Source of the DNA: Parapedobacter tibetensis
GTDB lineage: Bacteria; Bacteroidota; Bacteroidia; Sphingobacteriales; Sphingobacteriaceae
Direction: 5' to 3'
DNA length: 64,000 nt
Assembly (NCBI RefSeq): GCF_024643205.1
Contig: NZ_JAMKQJ010000013.1
Coordinates: forward strand, 128,928 to 192,927
The notes under the pieces were generated by a model. The model ran no database searches, was not told the DNA's origin, and saw only the letters and a list, made by a program, of their open reading frames with translations. Below are positions 34,694 to 43,184 of the stretch, one piece after another. Each line of letters starts with the position of its first letter. Position 1 is the first letter of the stretch. The position numbers and the translations under genes were made by a program.

Positions 34694-35284
34694 CTATTGA
34701 AGAACCCAAACTTTCAGTTCCACCGTGGTAAGGTTTTGAGCAAGGCTGGTAACCCGGAAAATCCCCTTAACACCATCTGCGGTTTCAAAAACATAGGCAG
34801 CGCCTTCCGGAAAGTCCTTTACCGAGGCCTCGGCACCACTGCCATCAGCAAACATTTTGTTAATGAAAGCTTCGTTGATGGATTCGGGGTCAGATTGTGC
34901 TTGCTTTGCAAATACGTCAAAGGTCATGGGCAGATCCTTAAAAATGGTTGTACTCTTGTGTGCCCAACTCTCCTGCCCGTATTGATGAGGATACGCGGTA
35001 GGCGAATACAAGCCCCAGTTAATATCATTGAGATTATACCCGAAAGCAATATTCTTCTGTAAAGCTGCCTTTGAAGAAATTTCTTCCATAGCATGTACCG
35101 ACTGATCGGATATGGAAAACCATACTACTGCCTTCTCAGGGTCCTTTTCCGTATTATGGTTTTTCAGGGTAACAGTTCCGGTCTTAACCGTTTTCACCGG
35201 TTCAGGAACAACGCCCTTATCCTTTTTGCAGGATCCCAGGGCCAGGATGATTAGTGCCAGTATGGCGGTAAACTTTGTTTTCAT
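34694..35284 (-). CDS. Small lipoprotein, unknown function
   Basis: The protein has 196 residues from the ATG at 35284 (an upstream in-frame ATG would put eight extra polar residues ahead of the signal). Lipobox LALGSCKK gives Cys near 17-18. The mature part is a probable beta-rich domain (KTGTVTLKNHNTEKDPEKAVVWFSIS, AAYVFETADGVKGIFRVTSL, TVELKVWVL). I do not recognise a family; its general look recalls HmuY-type Bacteroidota lipoproteins but the resemblance is weak. Monocistronic: a -7 box (TACTTTTG on the minus strand, 35341-35348) precedes it and a terminator follows. Confidence 0.65.
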   Translation of the reverse strand: MKTKFTAILALIILALGSCKKDKGVVPEPVKTVKTGTVTLKNHNTEKDPEKAVVWFSISDQSVHAMEEISSKAALQKNIAFGYNLNDINWGLYSPTAYPHQYGQESWAHKSTTIFKDLPMTFDVFAKQAQSDPESINEAFINKMFADGSGAEASVKDFPEGAAYVFETADGVKGIFRVTSLAQNLTTVELKVWVLQ

Positions 35285-35495
35285 GTTGTTAAAATTTAAT
35301 CTTGTCAATAAATTATTTTGTTACTTCTTTAATTATGGCCCAAAAGTATGGCTGCAGCGTTTATGCTTTACATGCCGATTAACCGTTAAGGCCTGCTGTT
35401 TTATGATTGGCGGTTTTGAATTGACAACCTATACAGGATTGGCCTGCTCATCCGCTCCCGACAAACGACACTAATCCATTTAAGTTAACTTGCTT

Positions 35496-35511
35496 TTTGC
35501 CATATGGCAAA
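35496..35511. promoter_or_regulatory. 16-bp perfect palindrome, likely Crp/Fnr-family operator
   Basis: TTTGCCATATGGCAAA is a perfect palindrome 32 bp before the ATG of the SDR relic. A 14-of-16 match lies at 36313-36328 upstream of the Crp/Fnr-family gene at 35712-36278. Two such sites around one regulator point to its binding sequence. Confidence 0.6.
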
Positions 35512-35520
35512 TGATTTCAT

Positions 35521-35542
35521 GTTGAAAGTCCGGACCTTCAAC
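35521..35542. promoter_or_regulatory. 22-bp inverted repeat abutting the SDR relic start
   Basis: Arms GTTGAA and TTCAAC flank the perfect core GTCCGGAC, with a single mismatch on each side of the core. The repeat ends exactly at the ATG (35543). It could be a second operator or a hairpin sequestering the start; no T run follows, so it is not a terminator. Confidence 0.45.
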
Positions 35543-35670
35543 ATGAAAACCGTATTAATTACAGGTGCAAACAGAAGTATTGGATTAGAAACCGTAGTCT
35601 TGATAAAGGCCTGAACGTTGAGAAGCGATTCGAGGAAGAAGGTTTGGACAAATATGAACGTCCATGGTAA
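35543..35670 (+). pseudogene. N-terminal relic of a short-chain dehydrogenase gene
   Basis: The frame from 35543 reads MKTVLITGANRSIGLETV, the Rossmann start of an SDR enzyme (TGxxxxIG motif), and stops after 23 codons at 35612-35614. A neighbouring frame then gives LNVEKRFEEEGLDKYERPW and a stop at 35668. The rest of the ~230-residue enzyme is missing. The upstream palindromes are intact, so only the coding part was lost. Confidence 0.75.
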
Positions 35671-35711
35671 ATAAAAGCAGCACTATTGGCTCCAGTGATG
35701 AATCATTGAGT

Positions 35712-36278
35712 TTAAATATTTCTTCTAATCCTACTCAATGAGGATTGGGTAATCCCTAAATATGAAGCTAAATATGAAAGCGGGATTCGGTTTGCCAAAG
35801 TGGGGAATTTTTCTAAAAAATTAAGATAACGGGTTGATGCATCTTCTGTTAACATTGGGCTTAGTTTGTTTAATTTTTCAATTAATGCTTTTTCCGTTAT
35901 CTTACTTATCATGCTATCCCAAACGATTATGGTCGTGGATAATTCTTTAAATGCTTCTGCAGAAAATATTAAAAGCGTACAGTCGGTAACAGCTTGTACA
36001 TATTCAGAGGACGGGATTTTCTGATTAAAGCTGTTGATATCTACTGCGAAATTATTTTCATCAACAAAATATTTAGTAATCTCATCACCTTTGCTATTAT
36101 AGTAGCACACGCGTAAAATTCCTTTGTTAATAAAAGCAACTTGCTTGGGTATCTTTCCTGCTTCCGAAAAATAGTCGTCCTTTTTCAAATCCACGACTTC
36201 AACTTTTCTTTTCACTAAGTCAATTTGCTGTTGGTTTAGTTGTCCGAATTGCAACAAATAGTTAATTAAATTGTCCAT
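35712..36278 (-). CDS. Crp/Fnr-family transcription regulator
   Basis: The protein has 188 residues from the ATG at 36278 (MDNLINYLLQFG). An upstream ATG at 36320 would place coding sequence over the operator at 36313-36328, so I reject it. A beta-roll (about 20-115; VDLKKDDYFSEAGKIPKQVAFINKGILRVCYYN) is followed by a C-terminal winged helix (about 150-188; ANRIPLSYLASYLGITQSSLSRIRRN). Likely autoregulated and once a regulator of the now broken SDR gene, which shares its palindrome. Confidence 0.88.
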   Translation of the reverse strand: MDNLINYLLQFGQLNQQQIDLVKRKVEVVDLKKDDYFSEAGKIPKQVAFINKGILRVCYYNSKGDEITKYFVDENNFAVDINSFNQKIPSSEYVQAVTDCTLLIFSAEAFKELSTTIIVWDSMISKITEKALIEKLNKLSPMLTEDASTRYLNFLEKFPTLANRIPLSYLASYLGITQSSLSRIRRNI

Positions 36279-36312
36279 AGCCACAAAGATCGTCATTGTG
36301 AAATCTTCAGAA

Positions 36313-36328
36313 TTTGTCAAATGGCAAA
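36313..36328. promoter_or_regulatory. Second copy of the Crp/Fnr-type palindrome
   Basis: TTTGTCAAATGGCAAA matches the perfect site at 35496 in 14 of 16 positions. It sits 35 bp upstream of the regulator ATG, where it would overlap the -33 region; a near -7 box (GATCTTTG, minus strand, 36284-36291) follows. Autoregulation is the simplest reading. Confidence 0.55.
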
Positions 36329-36332
36329 AAAT

Positions 36333-36899
36333 CTAGACCCTTAGCGCGCCACGGAATCCCCTGGCGCCATAGTAAGATTCCGCACCGTTGTGGTACACGA
36401 AGACATGGCCGAAACGGCGATCACAAAAGAGGGCGCCACCGCGAGCTCTGATATCAGCAGGTGTTATTATCCAGCTCGACGTTTTCAAATCGAATTCCCC
36501 CAATTGCTGCAACTCCCGATATTGCTCTTCCGTCAAAAGCTCAATTCCCATGTCAGCAGCCATACCCATAGCACTATCTTTGGGTTTATGTTCTTTCCTA
36601 GACTCCAGCGCTTCATGGTCATAACAAATACTTCTGCGGCCTTTAGGACTTTCCGCTGAACAGTCATAAAAAATGTATTCGCCCGTCTTTTTATCATAAC
36701 CAACAACATCTGGTTCACCGCCCGTTATTTCCATATCATCGAGCGACCATAGTTTTTCAGGGTTTGCTTCCAACTTGGCTTGCACGTTAGCCCATTCAAT
36801 ACCTTTATGGCGGTTCATGTTTTTCTCAAAACGGGTTTTTAATGCGCTGAGTAGTTCTTCACGTTGCTCTGGTGATAACTCCTTTTTATTGCTATTCAT
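36333..36899 (-). CDS. DUF4256-family protein
   Basis: The 188-residue soluble protein has the family blocks GIEWANVQAKLEANPEKLW, MEITGGEPDVVGYD, FYDCSAESPKGRRSICYD and the C-terminus FGHVFVYHNGAESYYGARGFRG. DUF4256 has no known function; no membrane segment or signal is present. It appears to stand alone, upstream of the Crp/Fnr gene on the same strand. Confidence 0.88.
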   Translation of the reverse strand: MNSNKKELSPEQREELLSALKTRFEKNMNRHKGIEWANVQAKLEANPEKLWSLDDMEITGGEPDVVGYDKKTGEYIFYDCSAESPKGRRSICYDHEALESRKEHKPKDSAMGMAADMGIELLTEEQYRELQQLGEFDLKTSSWIITPADIRARGGALFCDRRFGHVFVYHNGAESYYGARGFRGALRV

Positions 36900-36938
36900 C
36901 TTGTTTATACTTTTATATTATCGCTGTTGAAAATACTA

Positions 36939-37523
36939 CTAATCATTTAATCCCTTTCCGTTGAGTATTTGCGGCATGTAATTTTCAACCCTTGACTCTC
37001 GGGTTTTGGATTGTTTGGGTTGTGCAAAATAAAAAAGATAAGCCCTTTGTCGTCCGGGTGTCAATGCCTCAAAGGCAGTTTTCAGTGCAGGGATCTCATC
37101 TAATTTATGTTGAAATTCTTCCGGAATAGGGAATTCCGTAGTCTTTTTCAAAGGCACTTTCAAACCGGCTTTTTCCACTTCAATGGCTTCATAAATATAG
37201 GCTTTCAGTCTTGCTGATACATCGGGATCAACTATTTCCCGAATATTGGTGAACCGAATCTGCCGCGCCGCCTGCACATTCTCCGTTTGTTGGATTAGCA
37301 TACCATTAGTATCCTGTAACAAGGCGCCTTTAAAAAACAACAGTGCACAGTATTCTTTGAACACATGTATCAGCACAATGTTGCTTTTCTGAAACGTGTA
37401 GCAGGGACAGCCCCACTTCAATTCTTCCATCAGACCACAGTCAAGAACGATCGTTCTCAATTGCGCTATTTCCTTCTGCCATTTTTGGGCTTTATCAAAG
37501 TACCAATCAACCTTGGGATTCAT
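36939..37523 (-). CDS. YdeI/OmdA-family protein with DUF1801 domain
   Basis: The 194-residue protein has a DUF1801 half (about 5-115; LDCGLMEELKWGCPCYTFQKSNIVLIHVFKEYCALLFFKGALL) and a C-terminal OmdA/YdeI tail (about 130-185; IPEEFQHKLDEIPALKTAFEALTPGRQRAYLFYFAQPKQSKTR). The fold is iron-chaperone-like; the function is unproven. Same strand as DUF4256, 39 bp apart, so possibly cotranscribed. Confidence 0.88.
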   Translation of the reverse strand: MNPKVDWYFDKAQKWQKEIAQLRTIVLDCGLMEELKWGCPCYTFQKSNIVLIHVFKEYCALLFFKGALLQDTNGMLIQQTENVQAARQIRFTNIREIVDPDVSARLKAYIYEAIEVEKAGLKVPLKKTTEFPIPEEFQHKLDEIPALKTAFEALTPGRQRAYLFYFAQPKQSKTRESRVENYMPQILNGKGLND

Positions 37524-37656
37524 TCGTATATTTTTTAGTGTTTTTAATGGTCGAATGGAACCGCCATTGCTATTTACATCCTTTTTTGTGGAGTAGCTTC
37601 ACATGCCGGTTCCATTTTATTCCTTTATAGATATACTGCAATAAAGTTATGAATGG

Positions 37657-38040
37657 TTATTGATTCACCAAAATCATTTTTCTATCCGCAGGTCTGAAAT
37701 ACCAGGATATCGCAGTCAGGAGAAGTAATAATGCGGGTCCAAAAAGTTCTTTGGCACCATCTCCAACGGCCAGGTGCGAAAAAATTGCACCCAACATGGC
37801 AAAAAAGAAACCTGCATAAGCCCATTCTTTGAGCAAAGCAAATTTAGGTATAAGCACGGCTACAACGCCCAAAATTTTCCAAATACCCAGTATCGTTAGC
37901 AAGTAAAGCGGATAGCCCAAATGGGTCATCATAGCTACCTCTTCCTCCATTTTAATTAATTGTACGATCCCGGTTGATAGCATGCCTAATGCTAACCAGA
38001 CAGTGGCAATCCAATAGATAATTTTATTCCTCTTAGTCAT
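37657..38040 (-). CDS. DoxX-like four-helix membrane protein
   Basis: The 127-residue protein has four membrane helices and the DoxX-like signature IIYWIATVWLALGMLSTGIVQL, HLGYPLYLLTILGIWKILGVVAVLIPKF and EWAYAGFFFAMLGAIFSHLAVGD. It is 158 bp after the SRPBCC gene and read in the same direction; ArsR-SRPBCC-DoxX clusters are common in Bacteroidota. Confidence 0.85.
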   Translation of the reverse strand: MTKRNKIIYWIATVWLALGMLSTGIVQLIKMEEEVAMMTHLGYPLYLLTILGIWKILGVVAVLIPKFALLKEWAYAGFFFAMLGAIFSHLAVGDGAKELFGPALLLLLTAISWYFRPADRKMILVNQ

Positions 38041-38198
38041 AATATATTATTTTAATTTCCTCTATAAAAGTTGTCTCTCAACGGCAGAGGAGAGATCGAT
38101 AAAGTTGCTTTTTCTCACAGTTGTTTTTTTTCAGAGGCGTTCGAGCTTCCACCAATTAGCGGAGGTTTATTCCACGCGATTATAGTATTAAAGCAACT

Positions 38199-38666
38199 TT
38201 ATCTAAGTTTGTTTACAACTTCTTGCAGACGGTCATGCGCCATGTTGATGCCGTAAGCAAAGGGGAGTTTCAGCTGCTGATCCCGAAGCACCGCAGACCG
38301 GTATATTACGTGCATGGTGAGCTTGCTTCGATCGTCGGTAAGCGGTTCAAATTCCAGAAACTCCAATTGAACGTCAAAAGGCACATTTTCCATTTCAAAT
38401 GTGCGAGTAATTTTCCGATCCGTGACAAACTCATGGATGGCCCCATTGGCCTGAAGGACAACATTTCCCTGTGCATCGGATGTTTCAAATTGATAACCGC
38501 CATGTTTTTTGTTTTCCAGTTTCAACACTTTTGTTCCCATCCATTGCTCCACAATGTCGGGCACCGTATAGGCTTTAAACAATAATTCCAAAGGCAAATC
38601 AAATTCCCTTGTAATCACTAAATCTTGTTTGCCTTCTTCGGTATGTATTTTTGTTTTTTGTTCCAT
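38199..38666 (-). CDS. SRPBCC / AHSA1-family protein
   Basis: The 155-residue protein has the AHSA1-type START-like fold: LVITREFDLPLELLFKAYTVPDIVEQWMG at the start, GGYQFETSDAQGNVV and GAIHEFVTDRKITRTFEME in the middle, and a long C-terminal helix (RLQEVVNKLR). It would bind a hydrophobic ligand; none is known. It starts 6 bp after the ArsR-type gene, forming one operon under the paired operators at 39000-39041. Confidence 0.9.
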   Translation of the reverse strand: MEQKTKIHTEEGKQDLVITREFDLPLELLFKAYTVPDIVEQWMGTKVLKLENKKHGGYQFETSDAQGNVVLQANGAIHEFVTDRKITRTFEMENVPFDVQLEFLEFEPLTDDRSKLTMHVIYRSAVLRDQQLKLPFAYGINMAHDRLQEVVNKLR

Positions 38667-38672
38667 ATTATG

Positions 38673-38996
38673 CTATTTATTTGATTGGTAGTTTTTCATT
38701 ACGGTTTCCAGTTTATTAAATCGGTCATCCCACATTTTGCGGAATGGCTCAATAAAGTCGGCTACTTCTTTCATTTTCTTTGCATTGAAGTGATAGTAAA
38801 TTTCCCTGCCGTTTTGCTCTTGTTCCAGCAATTCGCACTCGATGAGTATTTGCAAGTGTTTTGAAACCGTCGGTCTTGCTGTGTCAAAGTTTGAGGCTAT
38901 TGCACCTGCTGTCATGGATTGCGAGGCCACCAACATGAGTATGGCCCTTCTTGTCGGGTCTGCTATGGCTTGAAATACGTCTCGTCTTAAGTTCAT
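38673..38996 (-). CDS. ArsR-family repressor
   Basis: The 107-residue winged-helix protein reads FQAIADPTRRAILMLVASQSMTAGAIASNFDTARPTVSKHLQILIECELL, then REIYYHFNAKKMKEVADFIEPF. No metal-binding cysteine pair is present, so this is the non-metal ArsR group usually paired with an SRPBCC protein. It has a perfect promoter 19 bp upstream with two copies of a palindromic site, so it almost surely represses itself and the SRPBCC gene. Confidence 0.92.
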   Translation of the reverse strand: MNLRRDVFQAIADPTRRAILMLVASQSMTAGAIASNFDTARPTVSKHLQILIECELLEQEQNGREIYYHFNAKKMKEVADFIEPFRKMWDDRFNKLETVMKNYQSNK

Positions 38997-38999
38997 TGC

Positions 39000-39045
39000 G
39001 TAGCTATTTGACTACAAATATATATGTAGTTATTTGACTACGCAA
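39000..39045 (-). promoter_or_regulatory. ArsR-SRPBCC operon promoter with paired operators
   Basis: On the minus strand TTG (39043-39045), 20 bases, TATATTTG (39015-39022) match the consensus exactly. Two copies of GTAG(C/T)TATTTGACTAC lie at 39000-39015 and 39026-39041, 26 bp apart start to start. Each is an inverted repeat (GTAGT/ACTAC arms). One covers the start region, the other the spacer up to the -33 box. Confidence 0.8.
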
Positions 39046-39126
39046 GTTTTTCTGTATTTTTTTTGTGGATGTTTTTCCGGGTCGTTAGTTGTAGGTTCGA
39101 ATTAAGGCAGCTATTTTCAAGGAAGA

Positions 39127-39672
39127 TTACAGGCCAAAACTGCCTATAGCTTCTTTCATCCGCTTTATCCTCCTTACCCATATCTTTGATAAGACGGTTA
39201 TCTGCACAACGACTACCAATACTACTACAGCTAGCATCCAATACCGATCTGCATTAAACTTAATTACAGAAAGAAAGAAGAACCATAAACAGACAGCTGC
39301 CAGCATACGGGTGGCGATGGACACCATTGCGTACGTTTTCATTTTGGAAAAACGGTCTTCCAGCGATTGTTTAATATTGTTGCCTTTGACACCGCGTTTG
39401 GTGAGCACATACCCAATGATATTATGTACAATTACGAAGAGCATGGCACTTACCAATAGTACATTCGCATAAAACGGTTTGCGATCACCATCGAAGAAGT
39501 CATAATACACCAAAAGAAAAACAGTGAATCCAACAATTTCTATCATCAACTGCATGCGAATACCCTTCAGTACCGGATGTGCGCTTTCCTGCATGATCGA
39601 CTTTAATTCCGTGTTGCTTTTCTGCGGGGTATCCATGCCCTGCCAAGCTGACTTTAACGCATCATTTTCCAT
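39127..39672 (-). CDS. Four-helix membrane protein of a sigma module (candidate anti-sigma)
   Basis: The 181-residue protein has a soluble N-terminus (about 1-38; MENDALKSAWQGMDTP), two membrane hairpins (about 42-60 and 70-90; about 115-135 and 140-160) and a basic tail (IWVRRIKRMKEAIG). It starts 3 bp after the ECF sigma stop. Its position and shape equal those of the protein at 49684-50328. No zinc anti-sigma motif is present. Role as membrane anti-sigma is inferred from arrangement. Confidence 0.7.
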   Translation of the reverse strand: MENDALKSAWQGMDTPQKSNTELKSIMQESAHPVLKGIRMQLMIEIVGFTVFLLVYYDFFDGDRKPFYANVLLVSAMLFVIVHNIIGYVLTKRGVKGNNIKQSLEDRFSKMKTYAMVSIATRMLAAVCLWFFFLSVIKFNADRYWMLAVVVLVVVVQITVLSKIWVRRIKRMKEAIGSFGL

Positions 39673-39675
39673 TAC

Positions 39676-40146
39676 TTAATCTTTTAAAAGTTGCTGAATT
39701 TTGTTTTTGATCCTGTTCAGTTTTACCCCGACGTTATTTTCGGTGATACCTGAAACCTCCGCAATCTCCTGATAAGTCAGGTCTTCCAAATAGAGCGTAA
39801 TCAGCGCTTTGTCAACATCATTTAACTTCTTAAGCGCTTCAAACAAACGTTCCCGTTGTTCGCTCTGTTCTGGTTGCTCACCCTGTTCGTCGGGCAATGA
39901 CGCCGTATACCTGATATCCGGTCTCTTTTTTCGGAAAGCAGCGATGGCCGTACTGAGCGCTATCCTGTACATCCAAGTACTGAATTTAGCCTTACCTTTA
40001 AAAGAGGGAAGGGATTTCCATAGCTGAAACACGATCTCCTGAAACAAGTCTTCGCGGTCCTCTTTTGAGTCCCGATAAAGCCTACATATTTTATGAATAA
40101 TTCCCTGATGCTCATTGATCAAGCGTAAGAACAGCGTTTCATCCAT
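39676..40146 (-). CDS. ECF sigma-70 factor (module 1)
   Basis: The 156-residue protein has region 2 (about 10-75; INEHQGIIHKICRLYRDSKEDREDLFQEIVFQLW, FSTWMYRIALSTAIAAFRK) and region 4 (about 100-155; LNDVDKALITLYLEDLTYQEIAEVSGITENNVGVKLNRIKNKI). It starts 2 bp after the serine hydrolase stop and ends 3 bp before the membrane protein. It resembles the sigma at 49206-49700 closely in region 2 and region 4. Confidence 0.92.
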   Translation of the reverse strand: MDETLFLRLINEHQGIIHKICRLYRDSKEDREDLFQEIVFQLWKSLPSFKGKAKFSTWMYRIALSTAIAAFRKKRPDIRYTASLPDEQGEQPEQSEQRERLFEALKKLNDVDKALITLYLEDLTYQEIAEVSGITENNVGVKLNRIKNKIQQLLKD

Positions 40147-40148
40147 GG

Positions 40149-41486
40149 CTATTTTTTTGTGAAATGATGTTTCTGCCCCTTTACATCCGCTTCCAGGCCT
40201 GTTATACCGTCTTCTTCATCTGACTTAAAAGTAAGGCGTACATCAACTTTTTTACCAAAGAAACTCAATTTGCTTTCGGGATAAACCTCGAAAGCAGGAT
40301 TAGCCCCCAATTTAGCATACAGCTGATCATTGACAAGCACGATATCTAGTTCCTGTTGCCCCTGCATATACCGTCCCGTGAATTTCTGCAATTCAGCCGT
40401 GCCCATGCGCATGGTTGGCCTGATCATGGGCAGTTCAAAGGGTTCACCGAAAACAATTTTTTCAATATCACTCCACAGTTCGTCTACCGGCAATACGGAA
40501 ACATTACTTAAAATAATGATACTCATCTGCTCATCGGGATACCACGCCGAGAGGGCCGAACAGCCAAAGGTCCCGCCGCCATGATAGTAGGCAAGCCTTC
40601 CCTGTGGGCGGATGAACCATCCGTAGCCATAATTCGGTGTGTTATGGGTATGAGCTGTGAACAATAATTTTTTCAGGCTTTCGCTCCACATGCCACCGGT
40701 GGAAAAACTGCTGTTCCATTTGGCGAGATCTTCTGCGCTGGCGTACAAATCACCTGACCCCTTCATCAATGAAAAATCCCGATATGGTGCCACCATCAAG
40801 CTATCGCCCAGCATATGATACGCCGATACCATCCCCGGAATCAGTTTACTGCTATGGGATACACCAGCATAGTGCATCTCTAGGGGCCTTAATATTTTCT
40901 CCTCAAGAATTTTAGCATAAGGCTGCCTATATATGGTTTCAAGGATGCAAGCGAGCAGCAGATAACCCGGGCTAGAATAGTGCATTTCCGTTCCCGGTTC
41001 AAACAGCAGCTCCATGGCAAATATTTCCGCCAGCGCCTGCTCTTTAGAAAGCGGCAGGCGCGATTTTAATATCCAATAATCAGCGATGCCTTCATTATGT
41101 GGGATGCCGGAAGTGTGAGACAGCAATTGGTGTAAGCTTATTTTTCGCCATTGGGTATTCTTCAGCTCGGGAAAGAATGTACCGAGGGAATCATCCAACC
41201 TCAGCCTTCCCTCCTCGGTTGCAAGCGCAACGAGCGTGGCGGTAAATTGTTTGCTGATGGATGCTATCCTGAACACAGCCCCAGTATTGATCGGCACATT
41301 TAGCTCTTGAGAAGCTTTTCCGACATTTATCTGGTAAAGTGTTTGATTGTTCTTTGCAACCAGTACAACACCATTAAAATTTATCCTTTGTTGTTGAATA
41401 TCCAGGTATTTATTCAATACGTCCGACTGCCCTGAACATACCAAAGACCATATGGCCATCAAAAAGCTTATTGTTATTTTGTACAT
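40149..41486 (-). CDS. Secreted serine hydrolase, class C beta-lactamase fold (module 1)
   Basis: The 445-residue protein has a signal peptide (about 1-20). The nucleophile motif is S76-I-S-K79; the second motif is Y170-S-S172 where the classical enzymes have Y-x-N; HGGG (YYHGGGTFG) stands for the third. A C-terminal beta domain (about 350-445) follows. It likely acts on peptides or esters in the periplasm. It is the first gene of the hydrolase-sigma-membrane protein module, so its product or substrate may be the signal. Confidence 0.88.
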   Translation of the reverse strand: MYKITISFLMAIWSLVCSGQSDVLNKYLDIQQQRINFNGVVLVAKNNQTLYQINVGKASQELNVPINTGAVFRIASISKQFTATLVALATEEGRLRLDDSLGTFFPELKNTQWRKISLHQLLSHTSGIPHNEGIADYWILKSRLPLSKEQALAEIFAMELLFEPGTEMHYSSPGYLLLACILETIYRQPYAKILEEKILRPLEMHYAGVSHSSKLIPGMVSAYHMLGDSLMVAPYRDFSLMKGSGDLYASAEDLAKWNSSFSTGGMWSESLKKLLFTAHTHNTPNYGYGWFIRPQGRLAYYHGGGTFGCSALSAWYPDEQMSIIILSNVSVLPVDELWSDIEKIVFGEPFELPMIRPTMRMGTAELQKFTGRYMQGQQELDIVLVNDQLYAKLGANPAFEVYPESKLSFFGKKVDVRLTFKSDEEDGITGLEADVKGQKHHFTKK

Positions 41487-41632
41487 ACTTTGCTGTTTAC
41501 GGAGTTAGTTGCAAAGGTTGACGAGAACTTACAGGCGCAAGTGCATTTCTATTTGGTATGGTTTTAATGGCAACCGGTTTTGGTCTCTGAATTGCCCCCA
41601 TTGATTACAAAATAGCCATTAGGTAGGTTTTT

Positions 41633-42124
41633 TTATTCAATTTTTCTTCGCTGTTCATCGTAAAGTCCGATTAACAGGCTATTTCCACTTTTGTCTACTT
41701 TTACTCCTCCGTATTTTGCCATTTCATATTTTTCTGCTCGCCCTTCCTGAAAAAAGAATGATTCCGCTCCTATATTGACATTCCAGCTATTGGGAGATGT
41801 ATATTCGATAAGATATTCACCCGCATTCAATGGAGTTAGGTCTTTTTGAAACCTGACTTTGTTAGCTACGTTATTACTGTCAAGTCTTACAACACAATAC
41901 CCACGTTTTGGAATATTTTTATGACTAATAATATCTTCCGAAATGTCATATCGCAAAGCCATATAGTCGCCTTGCATCAATGAACGAGGGTCAACTGGGG
42001 CAAGCGCTAACAAAATCAATTGTCCGTCCTTTAATAATGCCTCTTTCTTTGCTACCGAATGATTAAAATATACCAACAAAAAAATGAGGTTCAGGAGTAT
42101 GATGAACCATTTATATCTTTTCAT
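41633..42124 (-). CDS. GDYXXLXY-domain membrane-anchored protein
   Basis: The 163-residue protein starts with one membrane helix (about 5-22; WFIILLNLIFLLVYF) followed by an extracytoplasmic domain carrying the name-giving motif GDYMALRYDI (about 68-77) and KRGYCVVRLDSNNVAN. Function is unknown, but it is the standard third gene after DUF2157 and DUF4401. It overlaps the DUF4401 stop by 14 bp. Confidence 0.9.
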   Translation of the reverse strand: MKRYKWFIILLNLIFLLVYFNHSVAKKEALLKDGQLILLALAPVDPRSLMQGDYMALRYDISEDIISHKNIPKRGYCVVRLDSNNVANKVRFQKDLTPLNAGEYLIEYTSPNSWNVNIGAESFFFQEGRAEKYEMAKYGGVKVDKSGNSLLIGLYDEQRRKIE

Positions 42125-43184
42125 TTGATGTCAATTTTTTATAGGTGAGTAAATATAGCAAAATGAAGAACACACCTGATGAAAACAAGAGTATGGATTT
42201 GGTCAGTAACGTGAAATGAAGGTCGTAATAGTACTGTGAAATGAAGTAGATAAATGCAATAATACCTATAACCAAGCCTGTTTTATAATTCACCAAAAAA
42301 CTCAAAAGAACGATGAGAATAGCTCCTGATATAGCCGGAGACAATACAGTTGGCAATAATAAAAGAATACTGAGCACGTAAATACCAGTTTTGTGCTGTA
42401 TGTTGGTTATATTTAGAATACCAAAGAGATTGGACAGCAAATACATTATTGCTGAGATTATGATTACCGAAGACAGCCAAATATAGTCGGGCGATATGGG
42501 AAGTATTCCCTTTTTACCAAAAATAACCAATCCTGACAAAAACGAAATAATCAATCCTATCCGTATTGGGTTGTAAAGTCTGAACAGCGCTTTACTCGCT
42601 GTAATTATTTTTGCTTCTTTCAGAAAAAAATAAGTGATAATCAATACGAGTACAGCAACACAAATATGAATCAGGTCATAGCTTTTGTTTGATAGGATTA
42701 TCGCTAAAATACTTCCGTTTATTATCAGGACAGCGATGAAGGAAAGGATATAGTTTTGAACGATAATTAGCGAGCAAAGCGAAATGATGATAAAGATAAT
42801 GCTTACAATATTCACATTTACCTCTAACTCACTGAAACCAAAACCAATAAGTATAAAACCGATTATAAAAGACGATACACTTAACGTGTCAATGATAATT
42901 TTATCATACGCTTTGTTTATCCAAATCGCTCCTGCGATGCAAAGTGTCCCAAAAATCAACAAACCTATATCTGAGTCATACAATCCAGCGATAAAAAGAA
43001 ACCCCAAAAACGCAAGACTTGCCATTAACCCTCCAAATATGGATAATATTTTTATTGCCAATGATTGATTGTCGTTATTCTTTTGATAAGCTGTAACAAT
43101 AGCCTCTTCGTCAAACTGCAATTCCTTCTCCGCTGTAGTTTGTAAATAATCCAATAACTCTTTTATGTTTTCTTTACGCTTCAT
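42111..43184 (-). CDS. DUF4401-family multi-pass membrane protein
   Basis: The protein has 357 residues from the ATG at 43184 (MKRKENIKELLDYLQ); an ATG at 43208 is possible but adds eight residues not needed. A soluble head (about 1-45) is followed by about ten to twelve membrane helices in tight succession. Family DUF4401 always accompanies DUF2157; role unknown. It overlaps both neighbours, so the three are cotranslated. Confidence 0.9.
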   Translation of the reverse strand: MKRKENIKELLDYLQTTAEKELQFDEEAIVTAYQKNNDNQSLAIKILSIFGGLMASLAFLGFLFIAGLYDSDIGLLIFGTLCIAGAIWINKAYDKIIIDTLSVSSFIIGFILIGFGFSELEVNVNIVSIIFIIISLCSLIIVQNYILSFIAVLIINGSILAIILSNKSYDLIHICVAVLVLIITYFFLKEAKIITASKALFRLYNPIRIGLIISFLSGLVIFGKKGILPISPDYIWLSSVIIISAIMYLLSNLFGILNITNIQHKTGIYVLSILLLLPTVLSPAISGAILIVLLSFLVNYKTGLVIGIIAFIYFISQYYYDLHFTLLTKSILLFSSGVFFILLYLLTYKKLTSNEKI

